Origin: Ardenticatenaceae bacterium
GTDB taxonomy: Bacteria; Chloroflexota; Anaerolineae; Promineifilales; Promineifilaceae
Direction: 5' to 3'
DNA: 64,000 nucleotides
NCBI GenBank assembly: GCA_030065875.1
Contig: JASJCR010000020.1
Span: forward strand, 1 to 64,000
Shown: piece after piece, positions 36,089 to 43,534 of the stretch
Layout: each line of letters opens with the position of its first letter
Position numbering within the stretch: the stretch's first letter is position 1
Made by a program: the position numbers and the translations under genes
Notes under the pieces: generated by a model
Seen by the model: the letters and a program-made list of their open reading frames with translations, nothing else
Database searches by the model: none
Told to the model about the DNA's origin: nothing

Positions 36089-37165
36089 ATGATACATCTT
36101 CTTGTCCTATACGAAAGTGAAAAAGCCTGTCAAACCCGTCTGTTAGCGGACGGGTTTGATCCCCAGGCCGCTCGAGAAATCGCCTCTTACTTATCCCAAG
36201 CCACCGATTTGACGGCGTATACCGCGCGGATCACGGCCGCCTTTGCCGCTCAGGGAACGGCGGTCTCGTTTTTTGAAATCGACCAGGCAGCCGAGTATCT
36301 TCCCTTTTTTCAAGAAAATCGCTGCATCGTGTGGAATTTAACCGACGGCATCCGCTATTATCGGGCCAGCATGGTTTCCAGCGCCGCCCATTTACTGGGG
36401 GTTCGCACCTTCGGCAGCCCGCCGCAGGCGCAGCATCTGGCGCAGGACAAATTTAAATGTATCGCCCTGGCCCAGGCGGTGGGGGTTCCCACCCCAATAA
36501 CCGCCCTGTGTCGAAACGGCCGCTACCTGACTCCCACCCACCACCTCAAACCGGAAACTCCCTTTTTTGTAAAACCAAACACGCTGGGGGCAAAAATCGG
36601 CATTTTTAGCGATGCCAAATGCCGCACGCTCGCTGAGGCGGCCGATCTTTCCCGGCGAATTTACGCTCGCTACCGCGATGAAGTCGTCGTGCAGCAATTT
36701 ATACCTGGCTATGACGTGCGCGTGAGCTTCATGAACGCTGCTGATTCCCGGCCAAAATTGGGAATTTATCGATTGGCCAATGTCGAAAACGGAGAAACTG
36801 GCGGCGAGTTTCTGACCATGAACGACAACTGGACTCTCTCTGCAGCGCGCACAGAAGGGGAAAAAGATGTGGCCTCTCCATTTGAGCAGCCGGCCGCCTT
36901 TCAACCGCGTATGGTTCAACTCCGCCACCAGCCCGATGGACAGATAATCGCCGATCAAATTGAAGCGGCCGTCTGGCAGATGGCAGAAGTAACCGGCCTC
37001 AAAGATTACTTCTCCTTTGATTTTCGGGTCACTCCTCAAGGCGAGATCTATTTTCTGGAATTTGAAGTGTGCCCGGCCGTCACCATTTACGATTTCCAAA
37101 CCTATTTGGAAGAGTGCTATGGGGTTGATTTGCCCACGGCGCTTGTGAAAGCGATCAACTTTTAA
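36089..37165 (+). CDS. D-alanine-D-alanine-ligase-like ATP-grasp enzyme
   Basis: 358 residues from the ATG at 36089. A TTG at 36074, directly after the upstream stop, would add five residues and is less likely. The ATP-grasp fold is shown by F-F-V-K-P-N-T-L-G-A-K-I-G near 160, V-V-Q-Q-F-I-P-G-Y-D-V-R near 205 and F-L-E-F-E-V-C-P near 330, where the Ddl family has the metal-binding N-x-N replaced here by E-V-C-P. It would ligate a carboxylate to an amine using ATP; substrates are unknown. Close spacing after the demethylating flavoprotein suggests a joint amino-acid pathway. Confidence 0.75.
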   Translation: MIHLLVLYESEKACQTRLLADGFDPQAAREIASYLSQATDLTAYTARITAAFAAQGTAVSFFEIDQAAEYLPFFQENRCIVWNLTDGIRYYRASMVSSAAHLLGVRTFGSPPQAQHLAQDKFKCIALAQAVGVPTPITALCRNGRYLTPTHHLKPETPFFVKPNTLGAKIGIFSDAKCRTLAEAADLSRRIYARYRDEVVVQQFIPGYDVRVSFMNAADSRPKLGIYRLANVENGETGGEFLTMNDNWTLSAARTEGEKDVASPFEQPAAFQPRMVQLRHQPDGQIIADQIEAAVWQMAEVTGLKDYFSFDFRVTPQGEIYFLEFEVCPAVTIYDFQTYLEECYGVDLPTALVKAINF

Positions 37166-37222
37166 CCACGGCGGTTGGCTTATATCCAACACACTTTATC
37201 CCTGTAGAGAAACCTGGCTTTC

Positions 37223-37255
37223 AGATTGGACCAATCTTGGAGATTGGTCCAATCT
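37223..37255. repeat. 15-bp-stem hairpin of nested palindromes
   Basis: Arms AGATTGGACCAATCT (37223-37237) and AGATTGGTCCAATCT (37241-37255) pair perfectly across a TGG loop, and each arm is itself almost palindromic. It lies in the 204-bp gap between the ATP-grasp and ILVBL-like genes. No T-run follows. Confidence 0.7.
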
Positions 37256-37335
37256 ACCCAGCCCCTCGCCGCGTCAAGGAGAAGGTTTGTTTGAGTTTCA
37301 TGAAAAAAAAACTAAAATCAATCAAAACTTTTATT

Positions 37336-37363
37336 ACTTTTAACTTTAAACTCAGGACTAGGA
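37336..37363. repeat. Heptamer array supplying a ribosome-binding region
   Basis: Four units ACTTTTA, ACTTTAA, ACTCAGG, ACTAGGA end 6 bp before the ATG at 37370. The last units provide the only Shine-Dalgarno-like bases (AGGACTAGGA). Confidence 0.55.
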
Positions 37364-37369
37364 TCTCTT

Positions 37370-39091
37370 ATGCACGGCGGCGATTGGGTAGCACAGGTTT
37401 TAAAGGCACAAGGTGTTCAATTTATTTTTACTTTGACGGGTGGCCATATCGCCCCTATTTTGGTGGCGGCCAAGCAGCGCGACATTCGCGTGGTGGACGT
37501 GCGGCATGAGGTCAACGCCGTTTTCGCGGCCGATGCCGTGGCTCGCTTAACCGGAATCCCGGGTGTGGCGGCGGTCACGGCCGGACCAGGGGTGACCAAT
37601 ACGCTAACCGCCGTAAAAAACGCCCAGATGGCCCAATCACCGGTCATCGTATTGGGGGGAGCGGCCGCCACCGCGCTGCAAGGGCGAGGTGCCCTGCAGG
37701 ATATCGATCAACTGTCGCTGTTTAAATCCGTGGTTAAATGGTCTAAATCGGTCAGGCGGGTCAAGGATATCGCTCCCACCATCGAAAAGGCGTTTTACGA
37801 AGCGCAAAGTGGGGTTCCGGGACCGGTATTTGTCGAACTGCCCATCGATCTGCTCTATGAAGAGCAAACGGTGCGCACCCTTTACCAGGTACCGACCGGA
37901 AAATCCCTACAATCCCGGGCCATCGCCACCTACCTCAAAATCCACGTCAACCGGCTGTTTGCCGGGTCCAACGGGCAGCAAATTTCGGGGAAAATCACCC
38001 CATCCATTCCCAAATCAAATCGGGAACAGGTTCGGCAGGTTGCTCAAAAATTACTGGAAGCGGAAAAACCGCTTTTTCTCGTGGGCGCTCAATGCACGTT
38101 GGATGTGGACCAGGTACACCACGTGGCGGCCGCCTTGGGCAAAATCGGAGCCCCGGCCTATTTATCGAGCATGGCCCGCGGTTTGTTGGGCAAAAATCAC
38201 CCGCTGCAAATGCGTCACAAGCGGCGCAACGCCTTAAAAGAAGCGGATTTTGTCCTCCTGGCGGGTGTTCCTTGTGATTTTCGCCTCGATTATGGGAATC
38301 ATATTCGGGGCAGCTCCTTTTACGTGTCGGCCAATTTGAGTAAAATCGATCTCAATAAAAATAGACGGCCGAATATCGGCGTGCTCGGTGATCCAGGTGA
38401 GTTTTTGCGCCTGCTGGCTGATGAGCTGCCGGCCGGGTCGCGCTGGACCGAATGGATCGGCCATTTGCGCGAGCGCAACGATGCCCGAGATGCCGAAATT
38501 CGAGCCATGGGGCTGCAGGCCACCGGCAAAATCAACCCGATTTATCTCTTCCAGGAAATGGAAAAGGAGGCCGGTGACAACGTCATTTTAATTGCGGATG
38601 GGGGCGATTTTGTGGGCACCGCCTCATATATCGTCCAGCCGCCCGGCCCGCTGACCTGGCTCGATCCGGGGCCGTTTGGCACGTTGGGAGTAGGAGCCGG
38701 GTTTGCCCTGGGGGCGAAACTGGTGCGGCCGGATTCGGAAGTTTGGATCATTTATGGGGATGGCTCAGTCGGCTACACCCTGGCCGAATTTGACACCTTC
38801 GCCCGTCACGATATTCCGGTTATCGCCCTGGTGGGCAACGATGCCGGCTGGTCGCAAATAGCCCGGGAGCAGGTGGAAATTCTCAAAGATGACGTGGCCA
38901 CCGTGCTGGCTCACACCGATTACGAGCGCAGTGCGGCCGGTTTGGGGGGGGAAGGGATCAAGGTTGATGATCCGGAGTTAGTCCCAGAAGCGCTGGAAAA
39001 GGCCCGCAGCGCGGTTAAAAATGGAAAGCCGGTTTTGCTCAACGCCATTATTGGCAAAACCGACTTCCGCAAAGGGTCTATTTCAATGTAG
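37370..39091 (+). CDS. ThDP-dependent ILVBL/2-hydroxyacyl-CoA-lyase-like enzyme
   Basis: 573 residues of the acetolactate-synthase superfamily. [10 protein letters not shown] at 24-33, [11 protein letters not shown] at 45-55 with activator E47, and [11 protein letters not shown] at 81-91 match animal ILVBL (HACL2) more than bacterial IlvB. The ThDP/Mg site is G-D-G-S-V-G-Y ... V-G-N-D-A-G-W-S-Q near 460-500. ILVBL cleaves 2-hydroxyacyl-CoA to formyl-CoA and an aldehyde one carbon shorter. No ilvN-type small subunit is adjacent, as expected for this group. Bacterial oxalyl-CoA decarboxylase is a less likely alternative. Confidence 0.85.
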   Translation: MHGGDWVAQVLKAQGVQFIFTLTGGHIAPILVAAKQRDIRVVDVRHEVNAVFAADAVARLTGIPGVAAVTAGPGVTNTLTAVKNAQMAQSPVIVLGGAAATALQGRGALQDIDQLSLFKSVVKWSKSVRRVKDIAPTIEKAFYEAQSGVPGPVFVELPIDLLYEEQTVRTLYQVPTGKSLQSRAIATYLKIHVNRLFAGSNGQQISGKITPSIPKSNREQVRQVAQKLLEAEKPLFLVGAQCTLDVDQVHHVAAALGKIGAPAYLSSMARGLLGKNHPLQMRHKRRNALKEADFVLLAGVPCDFRLDYGNHIRGSSFYVSANLSKIDLNKNRRPNIGVLGDPGEFLRLLADELPAGSRWTEWIGHLRERNDARDAEIRAMGLQATGKINPIYLFQEMEKEAGDNVILIADGGDFVGTASYIVQPPGPLTWLDPGPFGTLGVGAGFALGAKLVRPDSEVWIIYGDGSVGYTLAEFDTFARHDIPVIALVGNDAGWSQIAREQVEILKDDVATVLAHTDYERSAAGLGGEGIKVDDPELVPEALEKARSAVKNGKPVLLNAIIGKTDFRKGSISM

Positions 39092-39110
39092 ATCGGAGGT
39101 TGTCAACATG

Positions 39111-39140
39111 TGTAGGGGCTTGGCTAGCCAAGCCCCTACA
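39111..39140. terminator. 30-bp perfect palindrome after ILVBL-like gene
   Basis: Arms TGTAGGGGCTTGGCT and AGCCAAGCCCCTACA abut exactly and are followed by TTGGTTTT. It sits 19 bp after the stop and before the convergent gene ending at 39293, so a bidirectional terminator is plausible. Confidence 0.6.
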
Positions 39141-39232
39141 TTGGTTTTATCATGGCCACTCTCTAAGCTTTATCCACAGATCCCGTAAGTGTGAGCCAAA
39201 GGTTCGCAGAGCTCCGCAGGAGCTAGTAGGAA

Positions 39233-39262
39233 ATCTGTGAAAATTTGTGTTAATCCGTGGCT
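39233..39262 (+). repeat. 10-bp periodic repeat, three units
   Basis: Decamers ATCTGTGAAA, ATTTGTGTTA, ATCCGTGGCT. The same three-unit block occurs in reverse at 43448-43477 with one changed base. Confidence 0.7.
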
Positions 39263-39292
39263 GGTTTTTTAATCAAACTTATCGTGATCCAT

Positions 39293-40339
39293 TTAATCTG
39301 CAGAGGCGACTTTACCGGTATCGCCTTTGGGTCTGAAGTAGCTGGTTATTTTCATCCCAATCCAGATCAAAATAGCCCCCACAAAAACTGAGGCATACTC
39401 GATAATGGGGATACGGGCCACTTCTTCCAAACGCACCCAGCCGCGGTCGCTGTACATCACCAGAACACCAACAATGTAAAGTCCTAAAAAGCCCCATTTT
39501 TGCCAATTTTTTAGCCCCAGACCGTGCATTTGGGTGATGATAAAGATCCCCGCAAAACCGAAGAGGAACATCGGCCAGATATCGTACCCTTGCGTGAAAA
39601 TTTGCTCGATGGCCACCGTGGTGCCGTGAAACAGCACCATAATCTCCAGCACAAACGTCCAATACTTGTTGACGTGAGCCCTGGTAAACATGAGGGTTCC
39701 CTGCGTCATAAGCAGAAACATGTAGAAGAATCCCACGACGTGACCCAGCGTATTTTCCATGGGATGATACCAAAAGGTATAGACAATCCCCCAGGCGAAA
39801 ATGTAGCCGTGATATTTGCGCAGAAAACGGCCGGTTTCGGTCAGAAAGCCGATTTTCTTGCCCCAGAAAATCCCCCGCCGCTGGTTCTCCATGTGTAAAA
39901 TGAACACCAGCATGATAATAACCGACCATTGCGAGGACCAGATCGAGGTGTCCTGGGCCAGCCCATCATACCAGACGGCCGTTTGCAGCAGATGAAGAGA
40001 AATGAAGAAAGCGGTCCCTAGAAGGGCGATGACATTGATGCGATGGACCCCTTTGGTGTATTTTAACCCCTGCCTCTGGGCAACATAAATTGTGCCCCAG
40101 GTAAACGCCTGGTGGGCAAAATAGAAGCTCCAGGCGGTAATTTGACCCATGACCGTCTGTTCGGGAAGCTGCCAGTAATACCAGGAAGCTCCCTGATCAG
40201 GCAGAAAGTCAATCTGTGGCAGCCACGGCCGGATGACCCAAATCAGCAGGGAAAAGAGAAAGCTGAATATGATCCCTGCCCATAACGCCCGATTCGCTGA
40301 AATATTTTCTGTTTGACCGGTTGATTTAAGAACTGTCAT
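39293..40339 (-). CDS. Histidine-rich multi-membrane protein, family not recognised
   Basis: 348 residues, eight or nine predicted helices, cytoplasmic charged tail. I do not recognise the family. Histidines occur at or near helix ends in many segments: F-A-H-Q-A-F, I-S-L-H-L-L-Q, F-I-L-H-M-E-N, K-Y-H-G-Y-I, F-W-Y-H-P-M-E-N-T-L-G-H and V-L-F-H-G-T-T. This many conserved-looking histidines suggests metal or haem binding, an inference. Strong GGAGGG ribosome site and a promoter (TTGAAG, 17 bp, TATGAT) lie upstream. It is divergent from the isochorismatase-like gene. Confidence 0.75.
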   Translation of the reverse strand: MTVLKSTGQTENISANRALWAGIIFSFLFSLLIWVIRPWLPQIDFLPDQGASWYYWQLPEQTVMGQITAWSFYFAHQAFTWGTIYVAQRQGLKYTKGVHRINVIALLGTAFFISLHLLQTAVWYDGLAQDTSIWSSQWSVIIMLVFILHMENQRRGIFWGKKIGFLTETGRFLRKYHGYIFAWGIVYTFWYHPMENTLGHVVGFFYMFLLMTQGTLMFTRAHVNKYWTFVLEIMVLFHGTTVAIEQIFTQGYDIWPMFLFGFAGIFIITQMHGLGLKNWQKWGFLGLYIVGVLVMYSDRGWVRLEEVARIPIIEYASVFVGAILIWIGMKITSYFRPKGDTGKVASAD

Positions 40340-40355
40340 TTAACCCTCCACACCC

Positions 40356-40384
40356 ATCATAATTGATTTGATCATTTTCTTCAA
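40356..40384 (-). promoter_or_regulatory. Promoter of histidine-rich membrane protein
   Basis: On the minus strand TTGAAG (40384-40379), 17-bp spacer, TATGAT (40361-40356), about 20 bp before the ATG at 40339. Confidence 0.55.
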
Positions 40385-40451
40385 TTGACCTTAGAAATGA
40401 GTTGACGCCCAAAAGATCTATGTTAGAAAAGCATCAGTAGAAAATTAGGGG

Positions 40452-40501
40452 TTGACAAAGTGTCAGCAACACACTATCATATTAAGTGTATATAATACAC
40501 T
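40452..40501 (+). promoter_or_regulatory. Promoter with inverted repeats before isochorismatase-like gene
   Basis: TTGACA (40452-40457), 17-bp spacer, TATCAT (40475-40480). TGACA-AAG-TGTCA overlaps the -35 box and AGTGTA-TATAA-TACACT (40486-40501) follows the -10 box. Both inverted repeats are operator-like and suggest a regulator encoded elsewhere. Confidence 0.65.
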
Positions 40502-40544
40502 AATTGCCATTAAATTTTTCCCTCTTCCAAAAAGGAGTTTTATT

Positions 40545-41474
40545 GTGACTCAATTTCCAGCTTTTTACGATCCCAGCCGTATCGGCACCCTATTCCACCC
40601 GGATGTGGCCACAATTGCCGGTGATGCCCTCCAGGCCGGTCTCAAACCGGCCAGCGATGACAAAAACAAAGTTCATCTGGTGATCATCGATATGCAAATC
40701 GATTTTTGCCACGCCAGCGGCACGCTAAACGTACCGGGTGCCCTTGATGATTTGCAGCGCACGATAGAATTTATCTACACCAATGCGGAAAAAATCACCA
40801 ATATCACCTGTTCGCTTGATTCCCATCTTCCCCACCAGATTTTTTCTCCCGGATGGTGGGTCGATGCCGCCGGCAACCATCCGGCACCATTTACGCTGAT
40901 TACGTATGATGACATCGTCCAGGGAAAATGGAAGCCGGTTGTAGCCCCCACCCACTCAATAAATTATGTAAAAAAACTGGAGGAGCAGGCCAAAAAAGTG
41001 TTGACCATCTGGCCTTACCACACCATGATCGGCAACATCGGTCATGCCCTGGATCAGGAATTATGGTCGGCCGTCATGTGGCACAGCATGGCCCGCAAAA
41101 CTCAACCCACCTTCCTGACAAAAGGAAGCGTCCCCCAAACCGAACATTATTCTATCATTCAGCCGGAAATCCCGGTCCCATCCCACCCCATGGGCGGAAA
41201 AAACAAAGCCTTTCTCGATACCCTGGCCGATGCCGACGTGGTGTACATCGCCGGCGAAGCGGAAAGTCACTGCGTGCTCGAATCGGTTGAGGATATCGTG
41301 GAAGATTTTGGAAACAAACCGGATCAGCTGCAAAAAATCTTTTTCCTGCGCGACTGCACCTCGCCGGTTGTGCATCCGGACATCGACTTCCACGCCATCG
41401 CCCTCAAGCGCTTTAAAGAGTTTGAGAAGCAGGGGGTTAATTTTGTCGATAGCAAAGATCCGATAAAGGGGTAG
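40545..41474 (+). CDS. Isochorismatase/nicotinamidase-family cysteine hydrolase
   Basis: 309 residues from the GTG at 40545, which has AAAGGAG 7 bp upstream; an earlier in-frame ATG-less extension to 40452 lies within the promoter and was rejected. The expected catalytic residues are D49 (V-I-I-D-M-Q-I-D-F), K193 (F-L-T-K-G-S) and C243 (G-E-A-E-S-H-C-V). D92, H94 and H97 fit the nicotinamidase metal site. At over 300 residues it is longer than typical nicotinamidases (about 200), with extra length at the N-terminus and between metal site and lysine. It probably hydrolyses an amide such as nicotinamide; the substrate is uncertain. Confidence 0.8.
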   Translation: MTQFPAFYDPSRIGTLFHPDVATIAGDALQAGLKPASDDKNKVHLVIIDMQIDFCHASGTLNVPGALDDLQRTIEFIYTNAEKITNITCSLDSHLPHQIFSPGWWVDAAGNHPAPFTLITYDDIVQGKWKPVVAPTHSINYVKKLEEQAKKVLTIWPYHTMIGNIGHALDQELWSAVMWHSMARKTQPTFLTKGSVPQTEHYSIIQPEIPVPSHPMGGKNKAFLDTLADADVVYIAGEAESHCVLESVEDIVEDFGNKPDQLQKIFFLRDCTSPVVHPDIDFHAIALKRFKEFEKQGVNFVDSKDPIKG

Positions 41475-41479
41475 GGATA

Positions 41480-41559
41480 TACGATTTACGATTTACGAAA
41501 TGCGATGAGCATTTGCGTAACAAACCCAATAATCAATAACCCATTACCCATTACCCAAA
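41480..41559. repeat. Two heptamer arrays upstream of vWA gene
   Basis: TACGATT, TACGATT, TACGAAA, TGCGATG at 41480-41507, and CCCAATA, ATCAATA, ACCCATT, ACCCATT, ACCCAAA at 41525-41559. They fill the 101-bp gap between two genes, leaving only AAAGGA as ribosome site. Confidence 0.75.
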
Positions 41560-41575
41560 ATAAAGGATTCTCACC

Positions 41576-42382
41576 ATGGCAAACAATGGTTTAGTTAACC
41601 TTGACAAATTGTTTAAGGGAGCGGCCGATGATGGATTAACCAACAGCACCATCGACCTGGTCGTTTCCAACTTGAACGGTCCAACCATGACCCAAACAGT
41701 TGGGGTTGGATTGGATGAACTAGGGGTAACCGAAGTGACTTTGGCGATGAACATCATCGATATGAGCGGTTCCATGACGCCGCATGCGGCCGATCTTATG
41801 CAGGCGTTCAACGAAAAATATCTGCGCATGCTCGTTGCCTCCCCCGCAGCTGATGACATATTGATCAGCACCATTTTATTTGACGATCGGATCGAACTCC
41901 TCAACGGCTTTGTCCACCCGGAAGACGCCGATAAGCTCACCGACAGCACCTACCGGCCGCGCGGCTCCACCGCCCTTTACGATGCGATTGCCGGGGGGAT
42001 TACCAACACGGTTTTGTACACCCAACAGCTGCGCCAGTCGGGCATCAGCGTGCGCACGATTTTTCTGGTGTATACCGATGGGCAAGACAATACCTCAAAA
42101 CAGCGCGCCAGAGATATCAAACGCACGGTAACTGAGCTGTACAAGCAAGAGATTTACAGCTTCGCCCTGGTGGCCTTTGTGCCCCCCAATCAGCGATCAA
42201 TGGGCTTCAACACCGGCACGCAGCCGGATCCGGTACAAATAATGGCCGATGACTTGGGCTTTCGCGAAGGGTTAGCCGCCAATTTGAACCCGGCCGATCT
42301 CGGTCGCCTCTTCCATATGGCTTCCCAATCCACCGTGCAGGTCAGTCAGGGTCAGCCGATGGCCAATCGGGTGTTTACCTGA
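41576..42382 (+). CDS. Stand-alone vWA-domain protein
   Basis: 268 residues, one von Willebrand factor A domain without signal peptide or membrane helix, so cytoplasmic. The MIDAS metal site is complete: D62-M-S-G-S66 (with S64), the threonine in R-G-S-T-A-L-Y-D-A near 128, and D in Y-T-D-G-Q-D-N near 165. The N-terminus L-T-N-S-T-I-D-L resembles TerY/phage-related vWA proteins in general form only. Such domains bind protein partners through Mg. It follows the isochorismatase-like gene, but the heptamer-filled gap makes co-transcription uncertain. Its TGA stop is within the first unit of the next heptamer array. Confidence 0.85.
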   Translation: MANNGLVNLDKLFKGAADDGLTNSTIDLVVSNLNGPTMTQTVGVGLDELGVTEVTLAMNIIDMSGSMTPHAADLMQAFNEKYLRMLVASPAADDILISTILFDDRIELLNGFVHPEDADKLTDSTYRPRGSTALYDAIAGGITNTVLYTQQLRQSGISVRTIFLVYTDGQDNTSKQRARDIKRTVTELYKQEIYSFALVAFVPPNQRSMGFNTGTQPDPVQIMADDLGFREGLAANLNPADLGRLFHMASQSTVQVSQGQPMANRVFT

Positions 42383-42454
42383 GTCCTGAGTCCTAAGTCC
42401 TAAGTCCTAAGTCCTAAGTCCTAAGTCCTAAGTCCTAAGTCCTAAGTCCTAAGT
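42378..42454. repeat. Heptamer array (CCTRAGT), 11 units
   Basis: Two CCTGAGT units and nine CCTAAGT units. The first unit contains the TGA stop of the vWA gene; TAA then recurs every 7 bp and so falls in all three frames. The gap 42455-42573 shows no further feature. Confidence 0.93.
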
Positions 42455-42573
42455 CAGTTTAAGCCCCACCTGACCCCTGTCAAGTAACGATTTCGACCAC
42501 CAGACTTAGGACTTTCAACTCAGCACTCAGCACTTCTAACACCTTTCCTCTTTTACCGTGATATCTTGGAAAA

Positions 42574-43395
42574 ATGCCTGAAGGACCAGAAATCCGGCTG
42601 GCCGCTGATGAAATTGCCCGCGCTTTAGTCGGCCGGCCGGTTAAAGAAATCAATTTTGCGTTCGACGCCCTCCAACGGTATGAATCCCGACTTCAAGGAC
42701 AAACCGTCACCGCCATTGATACGTATGGCAAAGGGATGGTCACACGCTTTGACAATGACCTCAACATCTACAGCCACAACCAGCTGTACGGCAGATGGAT
42801 GATACGTCAGGCGTACGATTATCCGGAAACCAACCGCTCACTGCGGCTGGCAATACATAACGACTCATACTCAGCGCTGCTTTACAGCGCTTCTGATATA
42901 GCGGTCTTACACGACAGTGAGCTGGCCAATCATCCGTTTTTAAGCCGCGTTGGGCCAGATTTACTACACGAATCGATCTCCATTGAACAGGTCACGACCC
43001 GGTTTCAAAGCAAGAAGTTTCATCGCAAAAAGCTCTACACCCTGCTGCTCGATCAAGGTTTTTTGGCCGGAATCGGCAATTATTTGCGCAGCGAAATTTT
43101 GTTTGTGGGCGGGGTTCATCCGCACAAACGGCCGGTGGACTGTTCGCTTGAACAAATCAAGGCCCTTGCCGCCGGAGCGGTCAACCTGACCCGCCAATCG
43201 TATCAAACCCGAGGGATCACCAATGACCTGGCTCTGGCCAAAAAGCTCAAAAATGAGGGGGTTCCCCGCAGCAAATACCGGCACTGGGTATTTAACCGGG
43301 AAAATCTCCCCTGCTTTAACTGTGGTACACCCATCATCAAAGATGTGTTGGGCGGACGCAGGGTGTACCTTTGCCCCACCTGTCAGCCTCAGTAG
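42574..43395 (+). CDS. nei: Fpg/Nei-family DNA glycosylase (endonuclease VIII-like)
   Basis: 273 residues. M-P-E-G-P-E at the N-terminus gives the catalytic proline and E3 after Met removal. K53 in Y-G-K-G-M and N in G-I-G-N-Y-L-R-S-E are family residues, and the C-terminus is the zinc finger C-F-N-C ... C-P-T-C. It removes oxidised bases and cuts the abasic strand during base-excision repair. The P-E-G-P-E-I and Y-G-K-G-M pattern is closer to Nei (endonuclease VIII) than to MutM. The gene stands alone. Confidence 0.9.
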   Translation: MPEGPEIRLAADEIARALVGRPVKEINFAFDALQRYESRLQGQTVTAIDTYGKGMVTRFDNDLNIYSHNQLYGRWMIRQAYDYPETNRSLRLAIHNDSYSALLYSASDIAVLHDSELANHPFLSRVGPDLLHESISIEQVTTRFQSKKFHRKKLYTLLLDQGFLAGIGNYLRSEILFVGGVHPHKRPVDCSLEQIKALAAGAVNLTRQSYQTRGITNDLALAKKLKNEGVPRSKYRHWVFNRENLPCFNCGTPIIKDVLGGRRVYLCPTCQPQ

Positions 43396-43447
43396 CGGTG
43401 TAATCTAGCAAAATACGAGAAGATAATTAAAAATAAGCCACAAATTT

Positions 43448-43477
43448 AGCCACGGATTAACACGGATTTTCACAGAT
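43448..43477 (-). repeat. 10-bp periodic repeat, three units
   Basis: On the minus strand ATCTGTGAAA, ATCCGTGTTA, ATCCGTGGCT: the inverted partner of 39233-39262. It lies between nei and the convergent HTTM-like gene. Confidence 0.7.
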
Positions 43478-43534
43478 TACAGAGAGTAATCGGTGATAAT
43501 CTGTGGCTATTTAGTTATTTAGGAAACGGACCAC

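Noticed and set aside
36392..37192. Minus-strand frame of 266 codons
   Set aside because: It is antisense to the ATP-grasp gene, whose motifs are clear.
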